A stretch of DNA of 64,000 bases from JAYPHU01 sp038127535 (GTDB lineage: Bacteria > Pseudomonadota > Alphaproteobacteria > Rhodospirillales > UBA2165), in assembly GCA_038127535.1 (NCBI GenBank), contig JAYPHU010000015.1, forward strand, positions 20,795 to 84,794. The letters are read 5' to 3'. The notes beneath the pieces are model-generated. The model was not told the DNA's origin. It was given only the letters and a program-made list of their open reading frames with translations, and did not search any database. Positions 28,359 to 37,891 of this stretch are shown here, piece by piece; positions within the stretch are counted from its first letter, which is position 1; each line of letters starts with the position of its first letter. The position numbers and the translations under genes are program-made.

Positions 28359-30203
28359 TTGACCGACGCCCCTCACCCAGATCAGGGCTCTGCGCCCGTT
28401 CAAAGCACCACGACATATGCCCTAGTGAAGCGGCTGCTTGCGGAAAGCGTGCGGCCCTATGCCGGCTGGATCGTTTTCGCTCTTATCTGCATGGCGTTCG
28501 TCGCCGGCGCGACGGCTTTAAGCGCCTGGCTGATGAAGCCGGTGATCAATGACGTGTTCGTGGCACGCAATAAGGCGTTTCTGCTACCCATCGGCCTCGC
28601 GGTCCTGGCGACCTTCGCGATTAAGGGACTGGCCAATTACGGCCAGGCCGTGCTGATGAGCTTCGTCGGCCAGCGGATCATCACCGATACCCAACACCGC
28701 CTCTATGCACACCTGAGCCGCATGGAGCTAGGATTTTTCCACCGCACCGCCACCGGCAGTCTGTTGTCCCGGTTCACCATCGACATCAACATGATGCGTG
28801 CGGCGGTCTCCAATGCGCTCACCGGTTTCGGCAAGGATTTCCTGACCCTCATCTTCCTGGTCATTGTCATGTTCGTGCAGGACTGGATTCTGGCGTTGAT
28901 CGCCTTTGTGGTCTTTCCCATCGCCATCCTGCCCATCGTCAAGCTGGGCCGGCGCATGCGCAAGGTGACCGTCAACACCCAAGAAGAGATGGGCCAGTTC
29001 ACCACGCTGTTGGAGCAGACCTTTCAGGGCGCGCGCGTGGTCAAGGCCTACGGCATGGAGGAATATGAGAAGGATCGGGTCCGGACTATCGCCGAACGGG
29101 TATTCGAACTGATCTTCAAGGCGTCGCGCATCCGCGCCATGGCTAGCCCGATCATGGAAACCCTGGGCGGCGTGGCCGTCGCCCTGGTGATCTTCTACGG
29201 CGGCTTCCGCGTCATCGATCAGTCCATGGACCCCGGCTCCTTCTTTGCGTTTATCACCGCGCTGTTGCTGGCGTATGAGCCGATGAAGCGGTTGGCCAAT
29301 CTCAACACGTCCCTGCAGGAAGGCCTGGCCGGTGCGCAGCGCTTGTTCGTGCTGCTCGACCGGGAGCCGGCGATCCGGGAAAAAGACGACGCGCGAGAGC
29401 TGGAAATTCGCGGCGGCGAGGTTGAGCTGAAAGATGTGACCTTCTCGTACATCCCCGGCCAGCCGGCGGTGGATGACATCTCGATTTCCGCCCCGGCTGG
29501 GAAACTGGTGGCGCTGGTCGGACCATCGGGCGCGGGCAAGTCGACCATCCTCAATCTGGTGCCACGCTTCTACGATGTGGAGTCCGGACAGATCACTCTC
29601 GACGGCGTCGACGTCCGGGATGTGACCTTCGCATCGCTGCGCAGCAAGATCGCCTTGGTCAGCCAGGAGATCACGCTGTTCGACGACACGGTGCGTGCTA
29701 ATATCGCTTATGGCCGCCCGGACGCCACCGAGGACGAGATCATCCAGGCCGCCAAGAACGCCGCCGCGCATGACTTTATTGTGGAGATGCCGGGCGGCTA
29801 CGACACCTATGTGGGAGAACGGGGCACCAAGGTCTCCGGCGGCCAGCGCCAGCGCCTGGCCATTGCCCGGGCCATGCTGAAAGACGCACCGATTTTGTTA
29901 TTGGATGAGGCCACCTCCGCCCTCGACACGGAAAGCGAACGCCAAGTGCAGGCGGCGCTCAAGGTGCTGATGAAGGGCCGCACCACCATCGTCATCGCTC
30001 ACCGCCTATCGACGGTGATGGACGCTGATCTGATCCATGTGATCAATGACGGCACGCTCGCCGAGTCCGGCACCCACGCCGAACTGCTGGCCCGGGACGG
30101 GATTTATGCCCGGCTCTATCAGCTTCAGTTCAGCGACCAGCAGAGCGCAGACCACGACCCGACCCTCACCCGCGAGATGGGTGTCGCCAACGCCGGGGAG
30201 TAA
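28359..30203 (+). CDS. msbA: Lipid A export ABC transporter, MsbA-like
   Basis: 614 aa half-transporter with an N-terminal six-helix exporter domain and C-terminal ATPase. ATPase motifs: Walker A GPSGAGKSTILNL, signature VSGGQRQRLAIARAML, Walker B ILLLDEATSALDTESERQ, H-loop IAHRLSTVMDADL. I place the start at TTG 28359 because GAGG lies 5-6 bases upstream; TTG 28332 is an alternative. Identity as the lipid A/LPS-core flippase rests on its position ahead of waaA, lpxK and an lpxL-like gene. Inner membrane. Confidence 0.9.
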   Translation: MTDAPHPDQGSAPVQSTTTYALVKRLLAESVRPYAGWIVFALICMAFVAGATALSAWLMKPVINDVFVARNKAFLLPIGLAVLATFAIKGLANYGQAVLMSFVGQRIITDTQHRLYAHLSRMELGFFHRTATGSLLSRFTIDINMMRAAVSNALTGFGKDFLTLIFLVIVMFVQDWILALIAFVVFPIAILPIVKLGRRMRKVTVNTQEEMGQFTTLLEQTFQGARVVKAYGMEEYEKDRVRTIAERVFELIFKASRIRAMASPIMETLGGVAVALVIFYGGFRVIDQSMDPGSFFAFITALLLAYEPMKRLANLNTSLQEGLAGAQRLFVLLDREPAIREKDDARELEIRGGEVELKDVTFSYIPGQPAVDDISISAPAGKLVALVGPSGAGKSTILNLVPRFYDVESGQITLDGVDVRDVTFASLRSKIALVSQEITLFDDTVRANIAYGRPDATEDEIIQAAKNAAAHDFIVEMPGGYDTYVGERGTKVSGGQRQRLAIARAMLKDAPILLLDEATSALDTESERQVQAALKVLMKGRTTIVIAHRLSTVMDADLIHVINDGTLAESGTHAELLARDGIYARLYQLQFSDQQSADHDPTLTREMGVANAGE

Positions 30204-30210
30204 GACTGCC

Positions 30211-30948
30211 TTGTCGACGCCGGCCTTAATCAAAAGCTTTTCCCGGAACCCCGCGCTCCGCGCCATCGTGTGCTGGTGCGTGGCGCAGATGATCCGGCTG
30301 GTGCACCTGACGGGCCGCTGGCGCACGGTGCGCGCGGAAATTCCTGCTGAGTTTTGGGACAAAGACCAGCCCGTCATCGCCTGTTTTTGGCACGGCCGGC
30401 TGTTGATGATGGGATACAATTGGGACCGGCGCCGGGACATCCACCTGCTGATTTCATCTCATGCCGATGGCCAGTTGGTGGCGGGCATGGTCCGGCACTT
30501 CGGATTCAACTCCGTCGCCGGCTCGACACGTCGGGGCGGAAGCGAGGCTCTCCGTGGCATGCTTCGAATCATCAAAAGCGGCGGCAGTATCTGCATCACG
30601 CCGGACGGGCCGAGGGGGCCGCGCATGCGCGCCGGCATGGGTCCGGTCGCCCTGGCCAAACTGACCGGCGTGCCGATCTTGCCGTCAGCCTATGCGGTCA
30701 GCCGGCGGCGGCTGGTGAACAGCTGGGACAGGTTTCTGTTGCCGGGTCTTTTTGCTCGCGGCGTCTATGTCTGGGGAACGCCGATCAATGTGCCGAAGGA
30801 TGCCGACGATGACCATATGGAAGAACTTCGCCGCCAGCTGGAAACCGAGCTGAACCGGATTACTGACGAAGCGGACGACCTTTGCGGCGCGGAAAAGGTT
30901 GAACCCGCGGCAGAAGCCGCAATGAATCCGGAAGGCGCGTCGCTATGA
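30211..30948 (+). CDS. DUF374 family lysophospholipid acyltransferase-like protein
   Basis: 245 aa from TTG 30211 (7 bases after msbA). The sequence matches the DUF374 clade of glycerolipid acyltransferases: PVIACFWHGRLLMMGYN, SSHADGQLVAGMVRHFG, a glycine-rich STRRGGSEALRGMLR, then GSICITPDGPRGPRMRAGMG. The FWHG and DGPRGP motifs are its hallmarks. These genes regularly sit between msbA and waaA in alphaproteobacteria, implying an acyl transfer step on lipid A or a phospholipid, though the reaction is not established. Its stop overlaps the waaA ATG. Confidence 0.85.
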   Translation: MSTPALIKSFSRNPALRAIVCWCVAQMIRLVHLTGRWRTVRAEIPAEFWDKDQPVIACFWHGRLLMMGYNWDRRRDIHLLISSHADGQLVAGMVRHFGFNSVAGSTRRGGSEALRGMLRIIKSGGSICITPDGPRGPRMRAGMGPVALAKLTGVPILPSAYAVSRRRLVNSWDRFLLPGLFARGVYVWGTPINVPKDADDDHMEELRRQLETELNRITDEADDLCGAEKVEPAAEAAMNPEGASL

Positions 30949-32237
30949 TGTTGTCTCTCTACCGGACGGCGACATGCGTCGGCGCGCCCCTGATCCAGAT
31001 GTATCTGAAAAAACGGCTGGCCCAGGGCAAGGAAGACCAGGCCCGCTTTGGCGAACGCACGGGCAAGGCCAGCCTGCCGCGCCCGGACGGAAGGGTGATC
31101 TGGCTGCATGCCGCCAGTGTTGGCGAGTCTCTCTCGATGTTGCCGCTAGTGGAATCGTTGCTCAGCGAAACCGATGATCTTTCCCTCGTCCTGACCACGG
31201 GCACGGTGACCTCCGCCGAGATCATGCAGGATCGGCTGCCGGATCGCGCCTTTCATCAATTCGTGCCGGTGGACCGGACTAATTATGTCCGCCGCTTTCT
31301 CGATCATTGGCGTCCCGATATGGCGCTTTGGGCGGAAAGCGAGTTCTGGCCGAACCTGATCCTGGAAACCCAGCAACGACACATCCCGATGGTCCTGGTC
31401 AACGGTCGAATATCCCCCCGGTCCTTTGCCGGCTGGCAACGGGCGCGGACGGTAATATCCAGATTGCTTCGGGATTTTACCCTGTGCCTGGGCCAAACCG
31501 AGGAGGACGCGGAAAGGCTCCGGCAACTGGGCGCGCGTCGGACCGATTGTTTGGGGAATCTGAAATTCGCCGTCCCACCCCTCCCCGCCGACACGGAGGA
31601 GTTGATCCGGCTCGAACAGAGCATGAGCCGGCGGCCCCGCTGGCTAGCGGCCAGCACCCATGACGGCGAGGAAACCATCGTCGCCCAGGTGCATCGCACC
31701 CTCGCGGACAAACATCCGGGATTGCTTACGATCCTGGTCCCTCGGCACGCCGGGCGCGGCGATGCAGTCGAAACTGAGCTGGAGAACGCCGGCTTACAAA
31801 TTGCTCGACGGTCAAAAGGCGAGGCCATCGAAAACCGCACCAATATTTATCTGGCCGACACGATGGGTGAATTGGGATTGTTCTACCGGCTCACCGACAT
31901 CGTATTTATGGGAAAATCTTTGGTGCCTCTCGGCGGGCAGAACCCGTTGGAAGCGCTCCGGCTCGACTGCGCCGTGGTGCATGGGCTGCATATGATGAAC
32001 TTCGAAGAGATTGCCCAGGAAATGAATGACGCCGGCTGCGGCCTCCGGATCGAAGACTCCGCCGAGCTGTCCTCGGCCATTGGTAGGCTTCTGTCCAATA
32101 AAGCTGAGACCGATAGGATGGCCGCCAACGGACAGGCCTATGTGGAGTCCAAGGAACAAGTTGTGAATCGGGTGACTGAAACAATTCTGGCCATGCTGAA
32201 TGGCGAAAGCTCGGACCGGCAGGATGCAGCCGCCTGA
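30945..32237 (+). CDS. waaA: 3-deoxy-D-manno-octulosonic acid (Kdo) transferase
   Basis: 430 aa GT30 enzyme that adds Kdo to lipid IVA at the inner membrane. One N-terminal hydrophobic segment anchors it. Motifs: IWLHAASVGESLSMLPLVE, ALWAESEFWPNLI, VNGRISPRSF, and the C-terminal GLFYRLTDIVFMGKSLVP followed by GGQNPLEALRLDCAVVHG. Overlaps the previous gene by four bases (ATGA) and lpxK by 14. Confidence 0.95.
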   Translation: MMLSLYRTATCVGAPLIQMYLKKRLAQGKEDQARFGERTGKASLPRPDGRVIWLHAASVGESLSMLPLVESLLSETDDLSLVLTTGTVTSAEIMQDRLPDRAFHQFVPVDRTNYVRRFLDHWRPDMALWAESEFWPNLILETQQRHIPMVLVNGRISPRSFAGWQRARTVISRLLRDFTLCLGQTEEDAERLRQLGARRTDCLGNLKFAVPPLPADTEELIRLEQSMSRRPRWLAASTHDGEETIVAQVHRTLADKHPGLLTILVPRHAGRGDAVETELENAGLQIARRSKGEAIENRTNIYLADTMGELGLFYRLTDIVFMGKSLVPLGGQNPLEALRLDCAVVHGLHMMNFEEIAQEMNDAGCGLRIEDSAELSSAIGRLLSNKAETDRMAANGQAYVESKEQVVNRVTETILAMLNGESSDRQDAAA

Positions 32238-33204
32238 TTTTTGGTACAGCGACCAACAGGGTCCGATGCCGCTGCTGTTGTCCCCGTTTTCCTCTCTCTA
32301 CGCGCTCGGCGGCAAGCTCCGCCAGGTGCTGACTACACCCGCCTCCGCCGGGGTCCCGGTCATCTGCGTCGGTAATCTGACGGCCGGTGGCACGGGGAAA
32401 ACACCAACCGTGCTCAAACTGGCCCAACTGCTCGGCGCTCAAGGCCGGCAGCCTCATATCTTAAGCCGGGGCTATGGGGCGCAGATTTCCACCCCGGTCC
32501 GGGTTGACCCGGCGAGACATACTTATAGGGATGTGGGCGATGAACCTCTTCTCTTGGCTCAGACCGCGCCCACCTGGGTCAGTTCCGACAGGGTCACTGC
32601 CGCCGCCGCCGCCATCGCCGCCGGGGCGGATACGCTGATCTTGGATGACGGATTTCAGAACCCGCGATTGAAGAAAGACTTTTCCCTGTTGGTTGTCGAT
32701 GGTGCTGCAGGGTTCGGAAACGGCCGGATCATTCCGGCGGGCCCCTTGCGGGAAACCGTTCTGTCCGGCGCTGCGCGCGCCGACGCCCTGTTGATCATCG
32801 GCGAAGATAAACACGGTGTCTCAGGCATGCCGGAATTATCGGTGTTGCCGAATTTCTCCGCGCAACTGGCGCCCGTCGGCGGTGAAGCACTCGCCGGCAA
32901 ACGGCTCCATGCTTTTGCAGGCATTGGACGTCCGGAGAAATTCTTCGCCACTCTCACGGGGCTTGGCGCTGAGCTGTTGGAAAAGACCCCTTTCCCCGAT
33001 CATCACCCCTATTCGGTTGACGAAGTAGAGCGCCTGGTCCAAAAAGCCGCCGCCATGGACGCCACGCTGATCACCACCGCAAAGGACCACACCCGTCTCG
33101 CTCCGCAATACAAGGGGATTGAGGTCCTGGACGTCGCCCTTGAACTGACGGATCAGCCCGCCGTTTTAAACACGCTGGCCCCGGCGCTTGAAAGATCTAG
33201 TTAA
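32224..33204 (+). CDS. lpxK: Tetraacyldisaccharide 4'-kinase
   Basis: 326 aa. LpxK phosphorylates the 4' position of the lipid A disaccharide to give lipid IVA. The P-loop is VGNLTAGGTGKTPTVLKLA, followed by HILSRGYGAQ and the DDGFQNPRLKKDFSLLVVD motif typical of the family. ATG 32224 (MQPPDFWYS) gives the usual membrane-proximal start; in-frame ATG 32200 is possible. It overlaps waaA by 14 bases within the lipid A operon. Confidence 0.95.
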   Translation: MQPPDFWYSDQQGPMPLLLSPFSSLYALGGKLRQVLTTPASAGVPVICVGNLTAGGTGKTPTVLKLAQLLGAQGRQPHILSRGYGAQISTPVRVDPARHTYRDVGDEPLLLAQTAPTWVSSDRVTAAAAAIAAGADTLILDDGFQNPRLKKDFSLLVVDGAAGFGNGRIIPAGPLRETVLSGAARADALLIIGEDKHGVSGMPELSVLPNFSAQLAPVGGEALAGKRLHAFAGIGRPEKFFATLTGLGAELLEKTPFPDHHPYSVDEVERLVQKAAAMDATLITTAKDHTRLAPQYKGIEVLDVALELTDQPAVLNTLAPALERSS

Positions 33205-33208
33205 CGCC

Positions 33209-34084
33209 ATGATGCGCCGTCTGGGCCATATCTTTGAAGCCGGCGCCGCCTGGTTTGTTTATATGATTTTCGCCATTCTGCCGCTGGACGCGGCCTCGGG
33301 TCTGGGTGGCTGGATTGGCCGCACTTTCGGCCCACGCCTTCGGGTGACCAACAATGCCCGACGCAATTTGGCGAAATGCTTCCCCGACATGACACCGGAA
33401 CAAATGGAGGAGACGGTCCTCAGGATGTGGGAGAATCTGGGCCGCACCGCCGGCGAGCATCCGCACTTGGACAAGTTTGATCCCTACAAGGAAAACAGCC
33501 GGGTTGAGGTTGTAGGCGTCGAATATTGCGATGCGCTGCGCGACGACGGCAAGCCCGGGCTGTTCTTTGCCGGCCATATCGCCAACTGGGAAATCTCGCC
33601 TTTGGCCGGCACTAAGCGCGGGCTCACCGTGCACCTGGTGTACCGCCGCGCCAACAATCCGTTCTTCGACAGGCTGGTGCAGAGAGGCCGGGACGCTTTG
33701 GGGAGCGATCTCTATCCCAAGGGCTCGGAAGGCGCCAAGGCAATCCTCCGCGCACTGCGCCGGGGCGATCATATGGCCATGCTGGTAGACCAGAAAATGA
33801 ATGATGGCATCTCCGTACCTTTCTTAGGCCGGGATGCGATGACCGCGCCCGCCGTGGCCGAACTGGCCTACCGCTATGACTGTCCACTGGTGCCGGCGCG
33901 GGTGGAACGTCTGGAAGGCGCGCGGTTTCGAGTAACTTTTTATCCTCCGGTCGATAAACCGAACACCTGCGATAAGACAGCGGATATCGTCGCACTGATG
34001 ACCGAAGTAAACCGGCATCTGGGTGACTGGATCACCGAGCGGCCGGAACAGTGGCTGTGGGTCCACAACCGCTGGCCTGATTGA
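33209..34084 (+). CDS. Lipid A biosynthesis acyltransferase, LpxL/HtrB-like
   Basis: 291 aa. A hydrophobic N-terminal segment (AAWFVYMIFAILPLDAASGL) is followed by the acyltransferase domain with the HX4E-like motif GHIANWEISPL, DQKMNDGISVPFLG and a C-terminal EQWLWVHNRW. These are standard for LpxL/LpxM secondary acyltransferases that acylate Kdo2-lipid IVA. Exact acyl chain and position cannot be told. ATG 33209 follows lpxK by 4 bases; TTG 33188 is in frame. Last gene of the lipid A operon. Confidence 0.9.
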   Translation: MMRRLGHIFEAGAAWFVYMIFAILPLDAASGLGGWIGRTFGPRLRVTNNARRNLAKCFPDMTPEQMEETVLRMWENLGRTAGEHPHLDKFDPYKENSRVEVVGVEYCDALRDDGKPGLFFAGHIANWEISPLAGTKRGLTVHLVYRRANNPFFDRLVQRGRDALGSDLYPKGSEGAKAILRALRRGDHMAMLVDQKMNDGISVPFLGRDAMTAPAVAELAYRYDCPLVPARVERLEGARFRVTFYPPVDKPNTCDKTADIVALMTEVNRHLGDWITERPEQWLWVHNRWPD

Positions 34085-34085
34085 T

Positions 34086-34205
34086 ACTGGTGATCACCCC
34101 TCCCTAGATGGGAGGGGTAACGCTGAAAACGCTGGGGAGGGTGAGGCAATAACGCACCCCCTCCCTAACCCTCCCCCATTACGGGGGAGGGGATCAAATA
34201 AGGTC
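34086..34205. repeat. Inverted C/G-rich extragenic repeat
   Basis: Two hairpins lie between lpxL and the convergent M23 gene: CCCCTCCC/GGGAGGGG around 'tagat' near 34097-34117, and CCCTCCCCC/GGGGGAGGG around 'attac' near 34168-34192. Clusters of this kind are common between convergent genes in alphaproteobacteria and may act as a two-way terminator. No gene is present. Confidence 0.6.
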
Positions 34206-34207
34206 TC

Positions 34208-35014
34208 TTACCGTCCCACCAGCAACCCCGGATCGAGCGGCGTCCCATTCAGCGACACCCCTAAGTGCAAATGCGGACCCGTCGTCCGGCCGGTGCGGCC
34301 CACCGCCCCGATGGCGTCACCCTTCCGCACTTTTTGTTCGGCTTTGACCCGGGTGGCGTTCATATGAATGTAGATGGAGGTGAGCCCCATCCCGTGATCA
34401 ATCAGCACGGTCTTGCCGTTGAAAAACATGCCGGGATGAACAAACCGCACGATCCCGTCGGCCAGGGCGCGGATCTGCGTGCCCGTGGGCGCGGCAATGT
34501 CGAGACCAAAGTGCGGCCGGCGGGGCTGGCCGTTGAGAATTCGCCGGCTGCCATAGACGCCGCTGACCCGTCCTTCGGCCGGTTGTTCAAACCCGGAGAG
34601 AAAAAACGGCTCCTCCGCTCGAAGGCGCTTGGCGGCGTCTATTTCTTTGCCTTCTCGGGCGATCCGCTTGAGATCGGCGGGGTTCGGGGTCACCTTGCGC
34701 TTGGGCAGCCCATCGATACGCTGCACCTTGAACTGCCGCTGTTGGATGGCGAGGATCTGGATATCCTCTTTGCGACCGATCCGGACTACCAGTTGTGCCG
34801 CCGGCCCGGCATTCCACGGAAAGCCCAGCAGAAACGTCCCAGTTTTGGAGACGGGAACTTCCTTATTGTCGAGAAATACTTTTGCGTCAGGCTGCGTGTG
34901 GCCAATGACCAAACCCCCCTGCGCAATTTTTCCTTCCAGCTTGAAGGTGTTGGTCTGGGCGTAGGCGGGAATGACCGCCAGACAAACGACCAGCGCAAAA
35001 AACAGACTTCTCAC
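34208..35014 (-). CDS. Secreted M23-family peptidase (LytM domain)
   Basis: 268 aa with a signal peptide (MRSLFFALVVCLAVIPAYAQ). The C-terminal LytM/M23 domain has both zinc motifs, HFGLDIAAPTG (HxxxD) and GPHLHLGVSLNG (HxH), with the GxHG-like VLIDHGMGLTSIYIHM. The middle is a stalk with no recognised domain. It likely cleaves, or as a cofactor activates enzymes that cleave, peptidoglycan crosslinks in the periplasm. The start codon is GTG, overlapping the xseA stop (GTGA), so the two are co-translated. Confidence 0.9.
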   Translation of the reverse strand: MRSLFFALVVCLAVIPAYAQTNTFKLEGKIAQGGLVIGHTQPDAKVFLDNKEVPVSKTGTFLLGFPWNAGPAAQLVVRIGRKEDIQILAIQQRQFKVQRIDGLPKRKVTPNPADLKRIAREGKEIDAAKRLRAEEPFFLSGFEQPAEGRVSGVYGSRRILNGQPRRPHFGLDIAAPTGTQIRALADGIVRFVHPGMFFNGKTVLIDHGMGLTSIYIHMNATRVKAEQKVRKGDAIGAVGRTGRTTGPHLHLGVSLNGTPLDPGLLVGR

Positions 35015-36504
35015 AGAAGCGTCCCCTGCGGGTCCTTATCAGGCTTAGGTCTGGCGGCCGCTTTCTTTTTGGGTTTTGGATTCTTAGTGCTTGATGGGGG
35101 CGGCGCTGACCCATCCGCCGTTTCCACCCGCACGCCGACATCGCCATCCTTGAAACGGATGTTCACGGATTGGCCGAGCTCGGCGGAGGCAGCATTGACC
35201 AGATCGCCCGCTTCGTCGGTGACCAAAGCAAATCCCCTATCCAATACTCGTTGGTATGAAACGCCTTCCAGACGGAGGGATTGGCGCTCGAGATCAGTGT
35301 CCTTCTGGGTCAGATAGCTGCTCACCCCTCGCCGCCAGGCCAGGACCTGCGCGGAAAGCTGATCGGCTTTGCGGTCGATCTGCCGGGCCGGGCTGATCAA
35401 GCCGCCGGCCAGGTGCGTCACCTCCGCCCGAAGATCTTTCAAATACCCATCTTTCGCCCGGAGCAACTGCTCGCTTCGGTCATCCAGGCGCAAGGTCGCC
35501 TCCTGGGCCAGGCGCGCCGGATCGGGGATGCCGCGCGCGAGTCCGTCGATAGTGCGCGTCCCATCCTGAAGAAACCGGTGGATGGCCCGCTGCAGCCGGG
35601 CCCCGTCATCGGCCACCTGCGCCATTAACTCAGTGCGCACCGGCACCGCCATTTCGGCTGCCGCGGTCGGTGTCGGCGCACGACGGTCGGAGGCAAAGTC
35701 TATTAGCGTCGTGTCGGTTTCGTGGCCGACAGCGGAGATCAGCGGGATGACACTGGCGGCCGCCGCGCGCACCACCGCCTCTTCGTTGAAGGCCCACAAG
35801 TCTTCGAGGCTGCCGCCGCCTCGCGCGACAATCAGCACATCTGGCCGGGGCACAGGCCCGCCCGCTTTCATCCGGTTAAACCCGTCGATGGCGGCGGCGA
35901 TTTGGCCGGCGGCGCCGTCCCCTTGCACATTCACCGGCCATAACAATACATGGCGGGGGAACCGGTCCCGCAACCGGTGCATGATATCGCGGAGCACCGC
36001 GCCCGTGGGCGAGGTCACCACGCCGATGACTTCCGGGATGTAGGGAATGTCTTTCTTCCGTTCCTCGTCGAACAGTCCTTCGGCCAATAGATTCTTCCGC
36101 CGGTCTTCCAGCATCTTGAGAAGCGCACCCTCGCCCGCCACCTCCATCTGTTCGATGACGATCTGATAGCTGGACCGGCCCGCATAGGTGGAGAGCCTGC
36201 CGGTGACAATCACTTCAATCCCGTCTTCAGGCGATACAAACAGCCGCCCAACGGTGCCGCGCCAGCACACGCCGTCCAGCACGGCATTCTCGTCTTTCAG
36301 GGTGAGATACATATGGCCGGACCGGGCCACGGTCAGTCGGGAGATTTCACCCCGCACGCGGACGTGAGAGAAATTGTCCTCGACCGTGCGCTTCAGCGCC
36401 CGGGAAATATCGCTGACCGAAAATACCGGCCGGTTGTCGCCGGAGGTGGCGGCCGGATCGTCAGGCCCGTCAAACGGGCTGTCAAATGGATCGAGTTCGG
36501 ACAT
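35011..36504 (-). CDS. xseA: Exodeoxyribonuclease VII large subunit
   Basis: 497 aa. XseA, with XseB, degrades single-stranded DNA. An N-terminal OB fold (FSVSDISRALKRTVEDNFSH, then SGHMYLTLKD) precedes the catalytic domain with GVVTSPTGAVLRDIMHRL and DVLIVARGGGSLEDLWAFN. A long coiled-coil tail and lysine/proline-rich end follow. ATG 36504 (MSELDPFDSP) fits; an in-frame ATG 36654 would run into the purD region. xseB is not in the window. Divergent from purD. Confidence 0.95.
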   Translation of the reverse strand: MSELDPFDSPFDGPDDPAATSGDNRPVFSVSDISRALKRTVEDNFSHVRVRGEISRLTVARSGHMYLTLKDENAVLDGVCWRGTVGRLFVSPEDGIEVIVTGRLSTYAGRSSYQIVIEQMEVAGEGALLKMLEDRRKNLLAEGLFDEERKKDIPYIPEVIGVVTSPTGAVLRDIMHRLRDRFPRHVLLWPVNVQGDGAAGQIAAAIDGFNRMKAGGPVPRPDVLIVARGGGSLEDLWAFNEEAVVRAAAASVIPLISAVGHETDTTLIDFASDRRAPTPTAAAEMAVPVRTELMAQVADDGARLQRAIHRFLQDGTRTIDGLARGIPDPARLAQEATLRLDDRSEQLLRAKDGYLKDLRAEVTHLAGGLISPARQIDRKADQLSAQVLAWRRGVSSYLTQKDTDLERQSLRLEGVSYQRVLDRGFALVTDEAGDLVNAASAELGQSVNIRFKDGDVGVRVETADGSAPPPSSTKNPKPKKKAAARPKPDKDPQGTLL

Positions 36505-36598
36505 GACTTGAGTACAATTTATGCTATGAGTCGGTCTCCGTATAGGCGTAAGTGCGACAGAACCGAAAACGGATCCAATTAAAGGAGGGGCAGTTATC

Positions 36599-37876
36599 AT
36601 GAAAGTATTGGTCGTCGGTGGCGGTGGACGGGAACACGCCTTGTGCTGGGCCATCGCCCGGTCACCGAAGTGCGACGCGCTCTATTGCGCACCGGGGAAT
36701 GCCGGCATCGCCGATGTCGCCGACTGCGTTGATATCAGCGCCGAGGACGTGCCCGCTCTGGTCGATTTCTCCAAGGAGAACGCCATCGATCTTGTCGTGG
36801 TAGGGCCTGAAGCGCCGCTGGTTCTGGGCCTGGTGGATGAGTTAACGGCGGCCGGGATCAAGTCGTTTGGTCCGACCAAGGATGCGGCGATCCTGGAAGG
36901 CTCCAAAGCGTTCATGAAGGACCTGTTCGCCAAGTACAATATCCCCACCGCCGCCTATGGCCGGTTCCGCGATCATGCGGAGGCGGTCGCCTATGTCAAA
37001 GAGCAAGGCGCGCCCATCGTCATCAAGGCGAGCGGCTTGGCCGCCGGCAAAGGCGTGATACTGGCCCAGACCGAAGACCAGGCGCTGCAAGCCCTGGATG
37101 AGATCATGGTCCAGCGGGTGTTCGGTGAGGCCGGCGACGAGGTGGTGGTCGAGGAATTTCTCACCGGCGAGGAAGCCAGTTTCTTCGCTCTGGTTGACGG
37201 CAAGTCGGCCGTCGCGCTGGTTTCCGCTCAGGATCACAAGGCGGCCTATGACGGCGACAAGGGCCCCAACACCGGCGGCATGGGCGCCTATTCGCCGGCG
37301 CCGGTAGTCACCCCGGCCCTGGAGGCCGAGATCATGAAAACGGTCATCCAACCGACCATCGACGGTATGGCGGCGGAGGGCCGGCCCTATACCGGCGTGC
37401 TTTTTGCCGGTCTGATGATCACCGACATTGGCGCCAAGGTACTAGAGTTCAATGTCCGGTTCGGCGATCCAGAATGCCAGGTGCTGATGGCCCGTGCCGA
37501 TTCAGACATGCTGGCGGCCTTGGACGCCGCCGCCGAAGGCCGGCTCTCAGAAATCGCGCTCAACTGGCGGGACGAGGCCGCCATGGTGGTGGTGATGGCC
37601 GCCAACGGATATCCGGTTGCGTACAGGAACGGCTCGGTGATCGGCAATTTGGACACGGCCGCGGCTGATCCTGATGTCACCATTCTCCATGCCGGGACCA
37701 AGTTCGTGGACGGTCAGGTGACCGCCAACGGCGGGCGGGTGCTGGGTGTGACCGCCCTGGGCGCAACTGTGAAAGACGCGCAAGCCAAGGCATATACCGC
37801 CGTGGACGCGATCGATTGGCCGGACGGGTTTTGCCGGCGCGATATCGGCTGGCGGGCGGTCACACGAGAACAGTAA
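36599..37876 (+). CDS. purD: Phosphoribosylamine-glycine ligase
   Basis: 425 aa ATP-grasp enzyme, second step of purine synthesis. Start MKVLVVGGGGREHALCWAIA is canonical, preceded by AGGAGGGG about 8 bases upstream. Motifs: VVGPEAPLVLGLVDEL, IVIKASGLAAGKGVILAQT and GPNTGGMGAYSPAP. C-terminal domain is complete (GRVLGVTALG). It diverges from xseA with a 94-base intergenic region. Confidence 0.97.
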   Translation: MKVLVVGGGGREHALCWAIARSPKCDALYCAPGNAGIADVADCVDISAEDVPALVDFSKENAIDLVVVGPEAPLVLGLVDELTAAGIKSFGPTKDAAILEGSKAFMKDLFAKYNIPTAAYGRFRDHAEAVAYVKEQGAPIVIKASGLAAGKGVILAQTEDQALQALDEIMVQRVFGEAGDEVVVEEFLTGEEASFFALVDGKSAVALVSAQDHKAAYDGDKGPNTGGMGAYSPAPVVTPALEAEIMKTVIQPTIDGMAAEGRPYTGVLFAGLMITDIGAKVLEFNVRFGDPECQVLMARADSDMLAALDAAAEGRLSEIALNWRDEAAMVVVMAANGYPVAYRNGSVIGNLDTAAADPDVTILHAGTKFVDGQVTANGGRVLGVTALGATVKDAQAKAYTAVDAIDWPDGFCRRDIGWRAVTREQ

Positions 37877-37891
37877 CAAGTAGTATTCGGC

